A stretch of 44,736 bases of DNA, taken from the NCBI GenBank assembly GCA_024693845.1, contig JAILKJ010000024.1:1-44736 (forward strand), given 5' to 3'. The notes below the pieces were generated by a model. The model was not told the DNA's origin. It saw only the letters and a list, made by a program, of their open reading frames with translations, and searched no databases. Below, in pieces: positions 1 to 7,718 of the stretch; positions within the stretch are counted from its first letter, which is position 1, and each line of letters starts with the position of its first letter. This DNA is from Lachnospiraceae bacterium. Its GTDB lineage: Bacteria > Bacillota > Clostridia > Lachnospirales > Lachnospiraceae. Both the position numbers and the translations under genes were made by a program.

Positions 1-1170
1 AGACCCACGAAGCTGGGAAGGAGATGGCTGGCAGCTTGGGAAGAAAGGCAGCCCGGCAGAAGCGATGAAGAGCTTGCCGTTGTCATAGCCCGCCAATATG
101 AGGATACCTATCATGTAAGCAAGGCAAAAGCCGAGCTGGCCGCGGACATCGCCATCCGGGAAGAGAAACTGATCAAAAGGCTGGATCCTGATAAGGGCTT
201 TTCGCTGTATGTCGGCGTTCCCTTTTGCCCCACAAGATGTCTGTACTGTTCCTTTACTTCCAATGCCATCGGAGCCTGTTCCCGGCTGGTGGAGCCGACG
301 CTGGAGGCCATGAAGAAGGAGATCCGCGATGCAGGTAGCATTTTGAGGCATAACAGGCCGGATACGGTGTATATCGGCGGAGGTACTCCCACATCCCTTT
401 CGGCAGAACAGCTGGAGGATCTGATGGGTGCCATCGGTGAGAGCTTTGATCTTTCCGGGACGCTGGAATATACGGTGGAGGCCGGAAGGGCAGATTCCAT
501 TACACCGGAGAAGCTTTCCGTGATCCGGAAGATGGGTGCGGGAAGGATTTCCGTTAATCCGCAGACCATGCAGGACGAGACCCTGTCGCTGATCGGCAGA
601 AAAGCTTCCTCCGACCAGGTGATCCGGGCATTTGGAATGGCCAGGGAAGAGGGGTTCGATCATATCAACATGGATCTGATCCTGGGACTTCCGGGAGAAG
701 ATGCGGCAAAGGTGGCAGATACGCTGGCAAAGGTGGAGGCCCTTCGCCCTGACAGCATGACGGTCCATACCCTGGCGGTAAAACGTGGCTCCGATCTGCA
801 CAGGATCATGACGGAAAAGGGCTATCCGCTGAACCCGGATACCGCGCCGGCCATGGAGCTGGCCTATGAAGCGGCAAAGCGGATGGGACTGAAGCCCTAT
901 TATCTCTATCGTCAGAAGAACATGAGCGGCAACCAGGAGAATGTGGGCTTTGCAAAAGAGGGGAAATTCGGTATCTACAACATCCTGATCATGGAGGAGG
1001 TCCAATCCGTTTATGCGGTAGGAGCCGGCACCGTGAGCAAAATGGTATATTCAGAAGGCAGCGCCTTAAAGATAGAGCGGTGCGACACCCACAAGGATGT
1101 TGAGCTTTACATCGCAGGGATCGATGAGATGTGTGAGAGAAAACGCCGGCTGTTTTGCGGCGGGAAGTAA
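1..1170 (+). CDS. hemZ: Coproporphyrinogen dehydrogenase HemZ-type radical SAM protein (5' end missing)
   Basis: The frame is open from base 1, so the start lies outside the window; about 389 codons are present. It opens with RPTKLGRRWL and then a DEELA...YEDTYHVS stretch typical of HemZ. The radical SAM cluster motif CPTRCLYC falls at bases 226-249 and is followed by a TIM-barrel core with YIGGGTPT (about 373), VEAGR and DLILGLPGE. The family is annotated as oxygen-independent coproporphyrinogen III oxidase-like and would act in the cytoplasm in porphyrin synthesis. HemZ is a HemN paralogue whose exact reaction is less certain, and no other heme gene is visible here. The next feature downstream is a decayed signalling gene starting 9 bases after the stop. 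Confidence 0.9.
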   Translation, partial: RPTKLGRRWLAAWEERQPGRSDEELAVVIARQYEDTYHVSKAKAELAADIAIREEKLIKRLDPDKGFSLYVGVPFCPTRCLYCSFTSNAIGACSRLVEPTLEAMKKEIRDAGSILRHNRPDTVYIGGGTPTSLSAEQLEDLMGAIGESFDLSGTLEYTVEAGRADSITPEKLSVIRKMGAGRISVNPQTMQDETLSLIGRKASSDQVIRAFGMAREEGFDHINMDLILGLPGEDAAKVADTLAKVEALRPDSMTVHTLAVKRGSDLHRIMTEKGYPLNPDTAPAMELAYEAAKRMGLKPYYLYRQKNMSGNQENVGFAKEGKFGIYNILIMEEVQSVYAVGAGTVSKMVYSEGSALKIERCDTHKDVELYIAGIDEMCERKRRLFCGGK

Positions 1171-1179
1171 TAAGCGTGT

Positions 1180-1698
1180 ATGAGTGAATTCGGATATCTC
1201 CAGAAACTGAAAAGACGTGTCCCTATCGTGGATGATGAGGAGATCAACCGGGAGATCCTGGGTAATATGCTGTGTGACCAGCATGAGATCGCCTATGCGG
1301 CCAACGGGCCGAGGCCCTTGCCATGCTGCAGGAAAGCCCTGTCAGATATGCCCTGGTGCTGTTGGATCTTCTGATGCCGGTCATGGACGGGGAGACTTTT
1401 CTTGCAAAGATGAAGAGTGACGAGAGGCTCTCCGGTATTCCGGTCATCGACAATGCCATCGCAAACAGGGATCTGATGGTTTTCTTCCAGCCTAAATACG
1501 GGATCCAGGAGGGTGATCCGAAGCTGCGGCCGCGCTGATGCCGCGGGTATACCCATCATAGCACTGACGGCCAATGCCTTTGATGAAGATGTTCAAAGGA
1601 GGCTTCGGGCGGGACTGAACGCACATCTCAGTAAACCGGTAGAACCGGAAGGCCTGTACGAAACCCTGGAAGATCTGATAGCGAAAAGAGAAGGATGA
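1180..1698 (+). pseudogene. Remnant of a multidomain response-regulator / EAL signalling protein
   Basis: Three receiver or EAL-like pieces lie in two frames. Piece 1 (from 1180) starts a receiver domain with IVDDEEINREILGNML and ...AANG, then leaves frame near base 1308 where one G appears missing. In the shifted frame it continues with the phosphoacceptor strand LVLLDLLMPVMDGE and ends at SGIPVI. It then jumps directly into NRDLMVFFQPKYGIQ, the opening of an EAL phosphodiesterase domain, and stops at 1536-1538. Piece 3 (from about 1540, original frame) is the end of another receiver: PIIALTANAFDEDVQ...LSKPVEPEGLYETL. The simplest reading is a large receiver/GGDEF/EAL/hybrid protein collapsed by at least two internal deletions and a frameshift. 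No complete domain survives. The ispE start lies at its very end. Confidence 0.75.
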
Positions 1699-1703
1699 GC
1701 AAC

Positions 1704-2576
1704 ATGGAAAATAGTAAGCAGACGCTAACTTTAGAGGCGCATGCCAAGATCAATCTGAGTCTGGATGTGGTGGGCCTGAGAGAGGACGGATACCATCTTG
1801 TGAAGATGGTGATGCAGAGCCTTTCTCTCTGCGACGAGCTTACCATGACACTTTTGCCGGAGGATGAGATCCGGCTGTCGGTGGATGTGCCCGGTCTGGA
1901 ATGCGACGAAAGGAACCTGATCTGGAAGGCAGTGGCGCTGATCAAGGAGACCTATCATATAGACAAGGGAATGGAGATACAGCTGAAAAAGAGGATTCCC
2001 ATGGCAGCAGGCCTGGCGGGAGGCAGCAGCGACTGTGCGGCGGCTCTGAAGGGAGCTTCGGAGTTGTTCGGTCTGTCCTTAAGTCCCGATCAGCTGGCGC
2101 AGCTGGGGGTACAGCTGGGTGCGGATGTGCCCTACTGTCTGCTGGGGAAAACGGCACTTTCGGAGGGGATCGGAGAGGTGCTTACCGTATTACCGACGCT
2201 TCCGGACTGTGGCATTTTACTTGCCAAGCCCTCCATGGGAGTATCCACCGACGGGGTGTATAAGGCCCTGGATGCCCTTTCCGGATATGATCATCCGGAT
2301 ACGGAAGGGATCCTGAGGGCTCTTGAGGCAGGAGATCTTTCCGGAGTGACAGAGAGACTTTGCAACGTTCTCGAGCTTGTTACCATAGCAAGGCATCCCG
2401 AGATCGATGCCCTAAAGGATAAGATCCGGGGAACCGGTGCCATGGGCACCCTCATGAGCGGCTCCGGGCCTACGGTCTTCGGTATCTATGAGGATGTATC
2501 GAAAGCGGATAGGGCAGCCGCGCGGCTGTCTGAAGGTGGCTTCAACGGTCAGGTTTTCACAGCAAGGCCGGTTTAA
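1704..2576 (+). CDS. ispE: 4-diphosphocytidyl-2-C-methyl-D-erythritol kinase
   Basis: GHMP-family kinase that phosphorylates CDP-methylerythritol in the MEP route to isoprenoid precursors; cytoplasmic. The N-terminus AHAKINLSLDV and the glycine-rich ATP loop PMAAGLAGGSSDCA (about residues 94-107) are diagnostic, and the C-terminal GTGAMGTLMSGSGPTVFG is the second GHMP motif. At 290 residues the length is normal. I chose ATG 1704 over ATG 1695: GAGAAGG (1688-1694) sits 9 bases before 1704 but directly abuts 1695. It overlaps or follows the decayed signalling gene by a few bases, so its transcription may come through that remnant or from further upstream. A separate promoter for hisS lies just after its stop. 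Confidence 0.95.
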   Translation: MENSKQTLTLEAHAKINLSLDVVGLREDGYHLVKMVMQSLSLCDELTMTLLPEDEIRLSVDVPGLECDERNLIWKAVALIKETYHIDKGMEIQLKKRIPMAAGLAGGSSDCAAALKGASELFGLSLSPDQLAQLGVQLGADVPYCLLGKTALSEGIGEVLTVLPTLPDCGILLAKPSMGVSTDGVYKALDALSGYDHPDTEGILRALEAGDLSGVTERLCNVLELVTIARHPEIDALKDKIRGTGAMGTLMSGSGPTVFGIYEDVSKADRAAARLSEGGFNGQVFTARPV

Positions 2577-2587
2577 GCCTAAAGGCT

Positions 2588-2616
2588 TTGACCGTACAGA
2601 CATAGTGTGGTAGTAT
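2588..2616 (+). promoter_or_regulatory. Putative sigma-A promoter of hisS
   Basis: TTGACC (2588-2593), a 17-base spacer and TAGTAT (2611-2616) lie in the ispE-hisS gap, about 40 bases before the hisS start. A small AAGCC-TAAA-GGCTT hairpin (2575-2588) touches its upstream edge but has no T tract. Confidence 0.5.
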
Positions 2617-2655
2617 CATTATCGGAAAAAAGAAAGAAGCAGGAAGGTAAGAGAA

Positions 2656-3930
2656 ATGAGCGATAAGCTGAACAAGAAACCGGTCAACGGTATGAAGGAT
2701 GTACTGCCCAGGGAAATGGAGATACGTTCCTGGTGCATGAAGGTGATCAGAGAGAACTATAAAAGCTACGGATTTACGGAGATCGAGACTCCCTGTGTGG
2801 AGAGCATTGAGAATCTTTCCTCCAAACAGGGCGGCGAAAATGAGAAGCTGATCTTCAAGATCCTGAAGAGAGGAGAGAAGCTGACTTCAGCTCTTGCGCA
2901 GGATGCACCTGCAGAGAACTCATTGGTAGACAGCGGACTTCGCTACGATCTGACCCTTCCCCTGTCCCGGTACTATTCCAATCATGCCAATGAGCTGCCG
3001 GTGCCCTTTAAGGCACTGCAGATGGGAAATGTGTTCCGTGCCGAAAGACCGCAGAAGGGACGTTTCCGTCAGTTCATGCAGTGCGATATCGATATTCTGG
3101 GTGAGCCTTCGGAGTTGGCTGAGATCGAGCTGATCCTGGCGACCTGCTCCACCCTGGGTAAACTCGGATTTAAGAATTTTAAAGTGAGGATCAATGACCG
3201 CAGGATCTTAAAGGCTATGGCGGATCACTGCGGCTTTTCGGAGGATGCTTTCGATTCCGTCTGCATCATCCTGGATAAGATGGACAAGATCGGATTGGAC
3301 GGCGTCCGGAGCGAGCTGGTGGAGAATGGTTTTTCCGAGGATGCGGTTGAAAAGTATACTGCGCTCCTTACCGGTCTTCAGGGTGCTGAGGACAGCCTCG
3401 GTTATCTGAAGGAGGCACTGGAAGGCGTGCTGGATCCGTCGGTCTGCGAAGGCCTTTCTGTGATCAAAAACTCCGTGCTTGCTGCGGGGCAGGGATTTGA
3501 GATGATCTTCGATCCTACGCTGGTAAGAGGTATGGGCTACTATACGGGAACCATCTTTGAGGTTGAGATCGCCGATTTCGGTTCCAGTGTTGCCGGAGGC
3601 GGAAGATACGATAAAATGGTGGGAAGATTCACCGGCAAGGATACACCGGCCTGCGGTTTTTCCATAGGCTTTGAGCGTATCGTAACGATCCTGCTGGATC
3701 AGGACTTTAAGATCCCGAAGGAAGGAAGCAAGGTCGCCTTTCTTTTGGAAAAGGGTCTTCCGGCTGACAAGCTGGCAGAGGCCATTGCCAAGGCGCAGGA
3801 GAGAAGGGACGGCGGAGCCCAGGTGCTGATGGTACGCATGAACAAGAACAAGAAGTTCCAGAAGCAGCAGCTTGAGGCAGACGGTTATACGGAGTTCGTG
3901 GACTTTTACAGAGAGTCTCTTAAGAACTAG
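2656..3930 (+). CDS. hisS: Histidine--tRNA ligase, atypical clade with a short C-terminal domain
   Basis: Class II aminoacyl-tRNA synthetase charging tRNA-His. Seen: GMKDVLP near the N-terminus, motif 2 as FRAERPQKGRFRQFMQCD, the histidine-binding LVRGMGYYTGTIFEVE, GGGRYD, and motif 3 CGFSIGFERI. Usual bacterial HisRS reads RGLDYYTG, so the D to G change is notable. After motif 3 only about 80 residues remain, ending MNKNKKFQKQQLEADGYTEF; the usual final strand of the anticodon-binding domain (ILGExE...V.VKDL) is not seen. It is unlikely to be HisZ, because the full YYTG loop and motif 2 arginines are kept and no his operon is present. A second canonical HisRS may exist elsewhere. The start ATG has a GGAAGGTAAGAG ribosome site. 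Confidence 0.88.
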   Translation: MSDKLNKKPVNGMKDVLPREMEIRSWCMKVIRENYKSYGFTEIETPCVESIENLSSKQGGENEKLIFKILKRGEKLTSALAQDAPAENSLVDSGLRYDLTLPLSRYYSNHANELPVPFKALQMGNVFRAERPQKGRFRQFMQCDIDILGEPSELAEIELILATCSTLGKLGFKNFKVRINDRRILKAMADHCGFSEDAFDSVCIILDKMDKIGLDGVRSELVENGFSEDAVEKYTALLTGLQGAEDSLGYLKEALEGVLDPSVCEGLSVIKNSVLAAGQGFEMIFDPTLVRGMGYYTGTIFEVEIADFGSSVAGGGRYDKMVGRFTGKDTPACGFSIGFERIVTILLDQDFKIPKEGSKVAFLLEKGLPADKLAEAIAKAQERRDGGAQVLMVRMNKNKKFQKQQLEADGYTEFVDFYRESLKN

Positions 3931-3932
3931 TT

Positions 3933-4571
3933 TTGAAGAAACAGGTTATGACAAGAGTCTATTATTGCAATATCAAAACTTTATTACGGAAAGAAGAATA
4001 TGAGCGCGCATTCAGGCGCTCATATTCGTTTCGGAAGAAAAAAGCCGGGGCCCTGAAGAATCGGACGGATCAGGCACGTTGTATCGGCGCGGGTCTGCTT
4101 CTGAGGTATGCCCTTTTGGATGCGGCAGGTATCCGCGACAAAGTTTTGGAGAATGCCGATGCCGGTGGAAGACCATATCTTACCGGAGAAGACGGTGGTA
4201 CAAAGGACCTGCCCCGGATTTCTATTTCCCATTCCGGGGACTATGTGGCAGTCGCCATATCGGATCGGGAGGTGGGCGTGGATATCCAGAAAAGGCGCTC
4301 GGTCAGGGAAAGCCTTACAGACAGAGTGATGTCGCCGGAGGAAAAAAGAGAGTACGACAGGCTTTGTTCGGAAGACGCAGGGAGTGAAGCGGCCCGGGAG
4401 TATTTCCTCTCGGTATGGACGGCAAAGGAAGCTGTATCCAAAATGGACGGAAGAGGGATCTTTGCCATGCTGCCGGAGCTTTCCCGGGATGGCTGGAAAG
4501 AGAAGGCAAAGGCTAAGATCCTAAGCAGGAAGATCGCCGATGACTATATGTTAGCTGTTGCTTATCATTGA
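3933..4571 (+). CDS. 4'-phosphopantetheinyl transferase, Sfp type
   Basis: Transfers phosphopantetheine from coenzyme A to a carrier-protein serine. The two magnesium/CoA signatures are present: ISISHSGDYVAVAISD...VGVDIQ (about residues 88-112) and FLSVWTAKEAVSKMDGRGI (about 153-171). At 212 residues it is the Sfp/AcpT class rather than the short AcpS class. It may serve fatty-acid acyl carrier protein or a secondary-metabolite carrier; no polyketide or peptide synthetase is in this window. The start is uncertain: TTG 3933 lies 2 bases after the hisS stop, and ATG 3948 is the alternative with a weak upstream AACAGG. It is probably co-transcribed with hisS and is convergent with the CBS-domain gene. 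Confidence 0.85.
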   Translation: MKKQVMTRVYYCNIKTLLRKEEYERAFRRSYSFRKKKAGALKNRTDQARCIGAGLLLRYALLDAAGIRDKVLENADAGGRPYLTGEDGGTKDLPRISISHSGDYVAVAISDREVGVDIQKRRSVRESLTDRVMSPEEKREYDRLCSEDAGSEAAREYFLSVWTAKEAVSKMDGRGIFAMLPELSRDGWKEKAKAKILSRKIADDYMLAVAYH

Positions 4572-4606
4572 GAAGAATGAGTCGGTTTACGATCAATCTG
4601 TTTATT

Positions 4607-5956
4607 TTACTCGTCTTTGACAGTTTCCTCCGGGGAAGCTTCAGAGGAGTCTGTTTCCTCCGCAGTGGCCACATCACTGTCGTTGGCCTTTGCCTCATCC
4701 TCCGTTGTGGGCAGGGTCAGATCCACATGCTTGATACGGTTCTTTACGATCTCTCCGGCTACCAGCCGGGTGCCGTCCTCCAGGATAACGGTCTCGCCCT
4801 TGTGGGGGAGACGGTCCAGGTTCTCGATCATCAGACCGCCGATGGAATCGTAGTGCTCGGAATCAAATTCCGTATGCAAAGCATCGTTGATATCATCCAG
4901 CTTGACAGCGCCTTCGATACGCCAGCTTCCGTCCTCCAGAGCCTGGATCAGGTCTTTCTCGGATTCGTCATATTCATCATGGATCTCACCCACGATCTCC
5001 TCCAACAGATCCTCCAGGGTGATCAGGCCGGCAGCACTGCCGTATTCATCCAGAACGATGGCCAGGGAGTTGCTGGTTTCCTGCATTTCATGAAGCAGCT
5101 CATCGGTCTTTTTGGTCTCATAGGTGTAGTAAGGCTCCCGCAGGATGCCGCGGATGGAAAAGTCGGCGACCTTTTTTACCAGAAAGAAATCCTTCAATGT
5201 CACGATGCCGATGATGTTCTCCCGTTCGTTCTCATAGACCGGGATGCGGGAATACATGGTCTCCTGAAACAGGGCCTGCAACTGATGGTAGGAGGAGTCG
5301 GCATTGATGACCGTCATATCGATCCTGGGGATCATGATATCCTTTGCCAGGGAATCGTTCAGATCGAACACGTTCAGGATCATCTCTTTTTCATCCGTCT
5401 CAATGATTCCTTCCTCGTGGCTGGCATCCATATAGGTGATCAGCTCTTTCTCCGACATGGCGGAGGGACGCTTGGAGGGATCCAGTCCCACCATGCTGAG
5501 TAAAACCTTAGACAGGGCATCCACAAAGATGATGATGGGTGTCAGGATCAGCATCAGCAGCCAGATCCAAAAGGAATAAGATAAGGCTAACTTTTCACTG
5601 TAGAGTCTTGCAGCTGTTTTGGGAATGATCTCACCAAAAAGCAGGATCAGGATCGTCAGGACACCGGTGGTGACGCCGACGAGAACACTTCCGAAGAGCT
5701 TGATCGTAAGGATCGTGGCAAGAGAGGTGGCCGAGATATTTACAAGATTGTTGCCGATCAGGATGGTGGAGAGCATCTTACCGGGCTGGGACAGGATCTT
5801 GTCCAGTCTTTTGGCACGGCGGTTGCCTTCCTCTGCCAAAGCTTTGATGCGTACGTGGTTGGCAGCGCTCATGGCTGTTTCCGCAGACGAAAAAAAGGCT
5901 GACAGGATCAGCAACAGTACCAATATGATGATCTGTAAAATGATTACCGGGTCCAA
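4607..5956 (-). CDS. CNNM/CorC-type membrane protein (DUF21, two CBS domains, CorC_HlyC)
   Basis: A 449-residue protein often named hemolysin family protein. Order: DUF21 membrane module with about four hydrophobic segments (residues 1-180, opening with IILVLLLILSAFFSSAETAM), a paired CBS region (about 200-330, IPRIDM...RIPVYE...IGIVTLKDF and DEYGSAAGLITLEDLLEEIVGEI), then a CorC_HlyC domain (about 345-425, GAVKLDDINDAL). The last 30 residues are strongly acidic. Related proteins take part in Mg2+/Co2+ export or membrane stress; the substrate cannot be told from sequence. The start is TTG 5956 with AAAGGAG 7 bases upstream. It is divergent from the SCIFF operon, and the two -35 boxes are only 8 bases apart. 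Confidence 0.9.
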   Translation of the reverse strand: MDPVIILQIIILVLLLILSAFFSSAETAMSAANHVRIKALAEEGNRRAKRLDKILSQPGKMLSTILIGNNLVNISATSLATILTIKLFGSVLVGVTTGVLTILILLFGEIIPKTAARLYSEKLALSYSFWIWLLMLILTPIIIFVDALSKVLLSMVGLDPSKRPSAMSEKELITYMDASHEEGIIETDEKEMILNVFDLNDSLAKDIMIPRIDMTVINADSSYHQLQALFQETMYSRIPVYENERENIIGIVTLKDFFLVKKVADFSIRGILREPYYTYETKKTDELLHEMQETSNSLAIVLDEYGSAAGLITLEDLLEEIVGEIHDEYDESEKDLIQALEDGSWRIEGAVKLDDINDALHTEFDSEHYDSIGGLMIENLDRLPHKGETVILEDGTRLVAGEIVKNRIKHVDLTLPTTEDEAKANDSDVATAEETDSSEASPEETVKDE

Positions 5957-5977
5957 TGTTATTCTCCTTTTTACGAA

Positions 5978-6006
5978 ACCTTACTATATCGCGGGAAGAA
6001 TGTCAA
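5978..6006 (-). promoter_or_regulatory. Putative promoter of the CBS-domain gene
   Basis: On the minus strand a perfect TTGACA (6001-6006), a 17-base spacer and a weak -10 TAAGGT (5978-5983) precede the TTG start. It lies back to back with the SCIFF promoter. Confidence 0.4.
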
Positions 6007-6014
6007 ATTAAGAC

Positions 6015-6043
6015 TTTTCAACCAAAATAAGTTGTGCTATACT
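6015..6043 (+). promoter_or_regulatory. Putative promoter of the SCIFF-maturase-secDF operon
   Basis: TTTTCA (6015-6020), 17-base spacer, TATACT (6038-6043). Expected transcription start is near 6050, so the folded leader at 6051-6090 would form the very 5' end of the mRNA. Confidence 0.55.
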
Positions 6044-6050
6044 AGGATAG

Positions 6051-6090
6051 TTATTGGGAACGGGCGTAGTATGCCCAAAATTCCCCATAA
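6051..6090 (+). promoter_or_regulatory. Structured 5' leader hairpin upstream of the SCIFF gene
   Basis: Three stacked helices pair in order: TTAT 6051-6054 with ATAA 6087-6090; GGGAA 6056-6060 with TTCCC 6081-6085; GGGC 6062-6065 with GCCC 6073-6076 around a 7-base loop. The interruptions are one T/C mismatch and a C opposite AAAA. No T tract follows, so it is not a simple terminator. I do not recognise it as a known riboswitch. It could protect the 5' end or control the SCIFF ribosome site about 30 bases downstream. Confidence 0.5.
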
Positions 6091-6128
6091 GCCATAGGCA
6101 AAGTAACGGAAATACAAAGGAGAACGAA

Positions 6129-6275
6129 ATGAAAAAGCATGTAAAAACCCTGAATACCAGAGATCTTAAGAAGTCCTTGAAGAAGGGCGGTTGCGGCGAG
6201 TGCCAGACCTCCTGCCAGTCTGCATGCAAGACCAGTTGCACGGTAGGAAACCAGAGCTGCGAAGCTGTTAAATAA
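6129..6275 (+). CDS. scfA: SCIFF ranthipeptide precursor (six cysteines in forty-five)
   Basis: A 48-residue ribosomally made peptide. The N-terminal leader MKKHVKTLNTRDLKKSLKKG precedes a core with six cysteines at residues 22, 25, 29, 33, 37 and 44, in the order CGECQTSCQSACKTSC...NQSC. This matches the SCIFF family found across Clostridia, whose partner radical SAM enzyme installs thioether crosslinks from cysteine to an upstream residue. The T, S, Q and N residues in the core are possible acceptors. The start ATG 6129 has AAAGGAG 9-10 bases upstream. The maturase starts 17 bases after its stop. The natural role of mature SCIFF is not settled; quorum-type or metabolic signalling has been proposed for ranthipeptides. 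Confidence 0.97.
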   Translation: MKKHVKTLNTRDLKKSLKKGGCGECQTSCQSACKTSCTVGNQSCEAVK

Positions 6276-6292
6276 GGATACGGCTGATCTCT

Positions 6293-7681
6293 ATGGTACA
6301 CTGTTATCAGAATAACGGTTATAACATTGTAATGGATGTGGAAAGCGGCGGCGTGCACGTTACGGATGAGCTTGTGTACCGCCTTGTTCCCATGCTGGAA
6401 CCCTTATTTGAAGGAGAAACCCTGCCGGGCCGTGATACGGTGGTAAAGGCAGCGCTTGATCAGGGCCTTTCGTGGCCCGATGATGAGGTGACGGAAGCGG
6501 CTGAGGAGATCCTTGAACTTGCAAGTGACGGGATGCTCTATACAAAGGATGTCTATCGCGAAGCCATTGAAGCGTTTCAGAACAGACAGCCCGTAGTCAA
6601 GGCACTTTGTCTCCATGTGGCCCATGACTGTAACCTGGCCTGCCGGTATTGCTTCGCCCAGGAGGGCGAGTACCACGCAAGCCGCGGACTCATGAGCTTT
6701 GAAGTGGGCAAGAAGGCACTGGATTTCCTGGTAGAGAATTCCGGAGCCCGCACCAACCTCGAGGTGGACTTTTTCGGCGGAGAACCGCTGATGAACTGGG
6801 AGGCTGTAAAGCAGCTGGTAGCTTACGGAAGATCCATTGAAGAGCAGCATCATAAGAAGTTCCGGTTTACCCTTACCACCAACGGAACGCTTTTGAATGA
6901 TGAGATCCTGGAATTTGCCAATCGGGAGATGGGAAACATCGTTCTGTCCATTGACGGCCGAAAGGAAGTCAACGATCATATGCGTCCCCACAGGGGAGGA
7001 CAGGGCAGTTATGATGAGATCGTTCCGAAGTTTCAGAAGGTGGCAGAGAGCCGCGGTCAGATGAATTACTATGTGCGGGGAACCTACACGCACTTCAACA
7101 CGGACTTTTCCGAGGATGTACTCCATCTGGCAGATCTGGGATTCAAGCAGATCTCCGTGGAGCCGGTGGTTGCCGAGGATTCCGAGGCATATGCCCTTCG
7201 GGATGAAGACGTAGAAGGACTTTGCAGGGAGTATGACAAGCTGGCGGCTGAGATGATCAAAAGGGAAAAGGAAGGCAGAGGCTTTAACTTTTTCCACTTC
7301 AACATCGATCTGGAAGGCGGACCCTGTGTCTACAAGAGGCTTTCCGGCTGCGGCAGCGGAACGGAGTACCTGGCGGTTACGCCCTGGGGTGATCTGTATC
7401 CCTGTCATCAGTTCGTGGGACAGGAGGAGTTCTGTCTCGGAAATGTGGATGAGGGCATTACCAGGCCACAGATCTGCGAGTCTTTCGGCAGATGCAATGT
7501 ATATACCAAGGAAAGCTGCAAAAACTGCTTTGCCAAGTATTATTGCAGCGGAGGATGTATGGCCAATGCGCAGCACTTTACGGGCGATCTGAACGGTTGT
7601 TACGAGATCGGATGCGCATTGCAAAAGAAGAGAATTGAGTGCGCCATCATGCTGAAGGCGGCACTGAATGAAGAATCATAA
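6293..7681 (+). CDS. scfB: Thioether cross-link-forming SCIFF peptide maturase (radical SAM/SPASM)
   Basis: A 462-residue radical SAM enzyme that modifies the adjacent SCIFF peptide. The N-terminal 100 residues (NGYNIVMDVESGGVHVTDEL...) form the peptide-recognition-like region. The SAM cluster is C113, C117, C120 (CNLACRYCFAQEGEY), followed by FFGGEPLMNWE and LTTNGTLL of the radical SAM barrel. The C-terminal SPASM domain carries about eight further cysteines for two auxiliary 4Fe-4S clusters: GCGSG, YPCHQFVG, RCNVYTKESCKNCFAKYYCSG and GCMAN, with CYEIGC at the end. All expected cysteines are seen. The start ATG 6293 matches the family N-terminus, although the AAGGA is rather far away (15 bases), which suggests low or coupled translation. 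secDF follows by 37 bases. Confidence 0.97.
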   Translation: MVHCYQNNGYNIVMDVESGGVHVTDELVYRLVPMLEPLFEGETLPGRDTVVKAALDQGLSWPDDEVTEAAEEILELASDGMLYTKDVYREAIEAFQNRQPVVKALCLHVAHDCNLACRYCFAQEGEYHASRGLMSFEVGKKALDFLVENSGARTNLEVDFFGGEPLMNWEAVKQLVAYGRSIEEQHHKKFRFTLTTNGTLLNDEILEFANREMGNIVLSIDGRKEVNDHMRPHRGGQGSYDEIVPKFQKVAESRGQMNYYVRGTYTHFNTDFSEDVLHLADLGFKQISVEPVVAEDSEAYALRDEDVEGLCREYDKLAAEMIKREKEGRGFNFFHFNIDLEGGPCVYKRLSGCGSGTEYLAVTPWGDLYPCHQFVGQEEFCLGNVDEGITRPQICESFGRCNVYTKESCKNCFAKYYCSGGCMANAQHFTGDLNGCYEIGCALQKKRIECAIMLKAALNEES

Positions 7682-7718
7682 TTCCATATAAGTGGTTCTT
7701 AAAGGAGGAAAGAAAGAA

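Noticed and set aside
1300-1320. Frameshift near 1308 as a lone sequencing error in an otherwise intact gene
   Set aside because: Restoring one G repairs only the first receiver; the direct receiver-to-EAL junction and the later EAL-to-receiver jump remain.
2656-3930. HisZ, the regulatory paralogue of HisRS
   Set aside because: The YYTG loop and motif 2 arginines are kept and no histidine-biosynthesis genes are nearby, so a charging enzyme is more likely.
4568-5503. 311-codon plus-strand open frame opposite the CBS-domain gene
   Set aside because: No recognisable domain; the minus strand encodes a full DUF21-CBS-CorC_HlyC protein.
6051-6128. c-di-GMP (GEMM) riboswitch in the SCIFF leader
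   Set aside because: Only a short GCAAAG...ACGG resemblance is present; the paired architecture of the known class is not seen.
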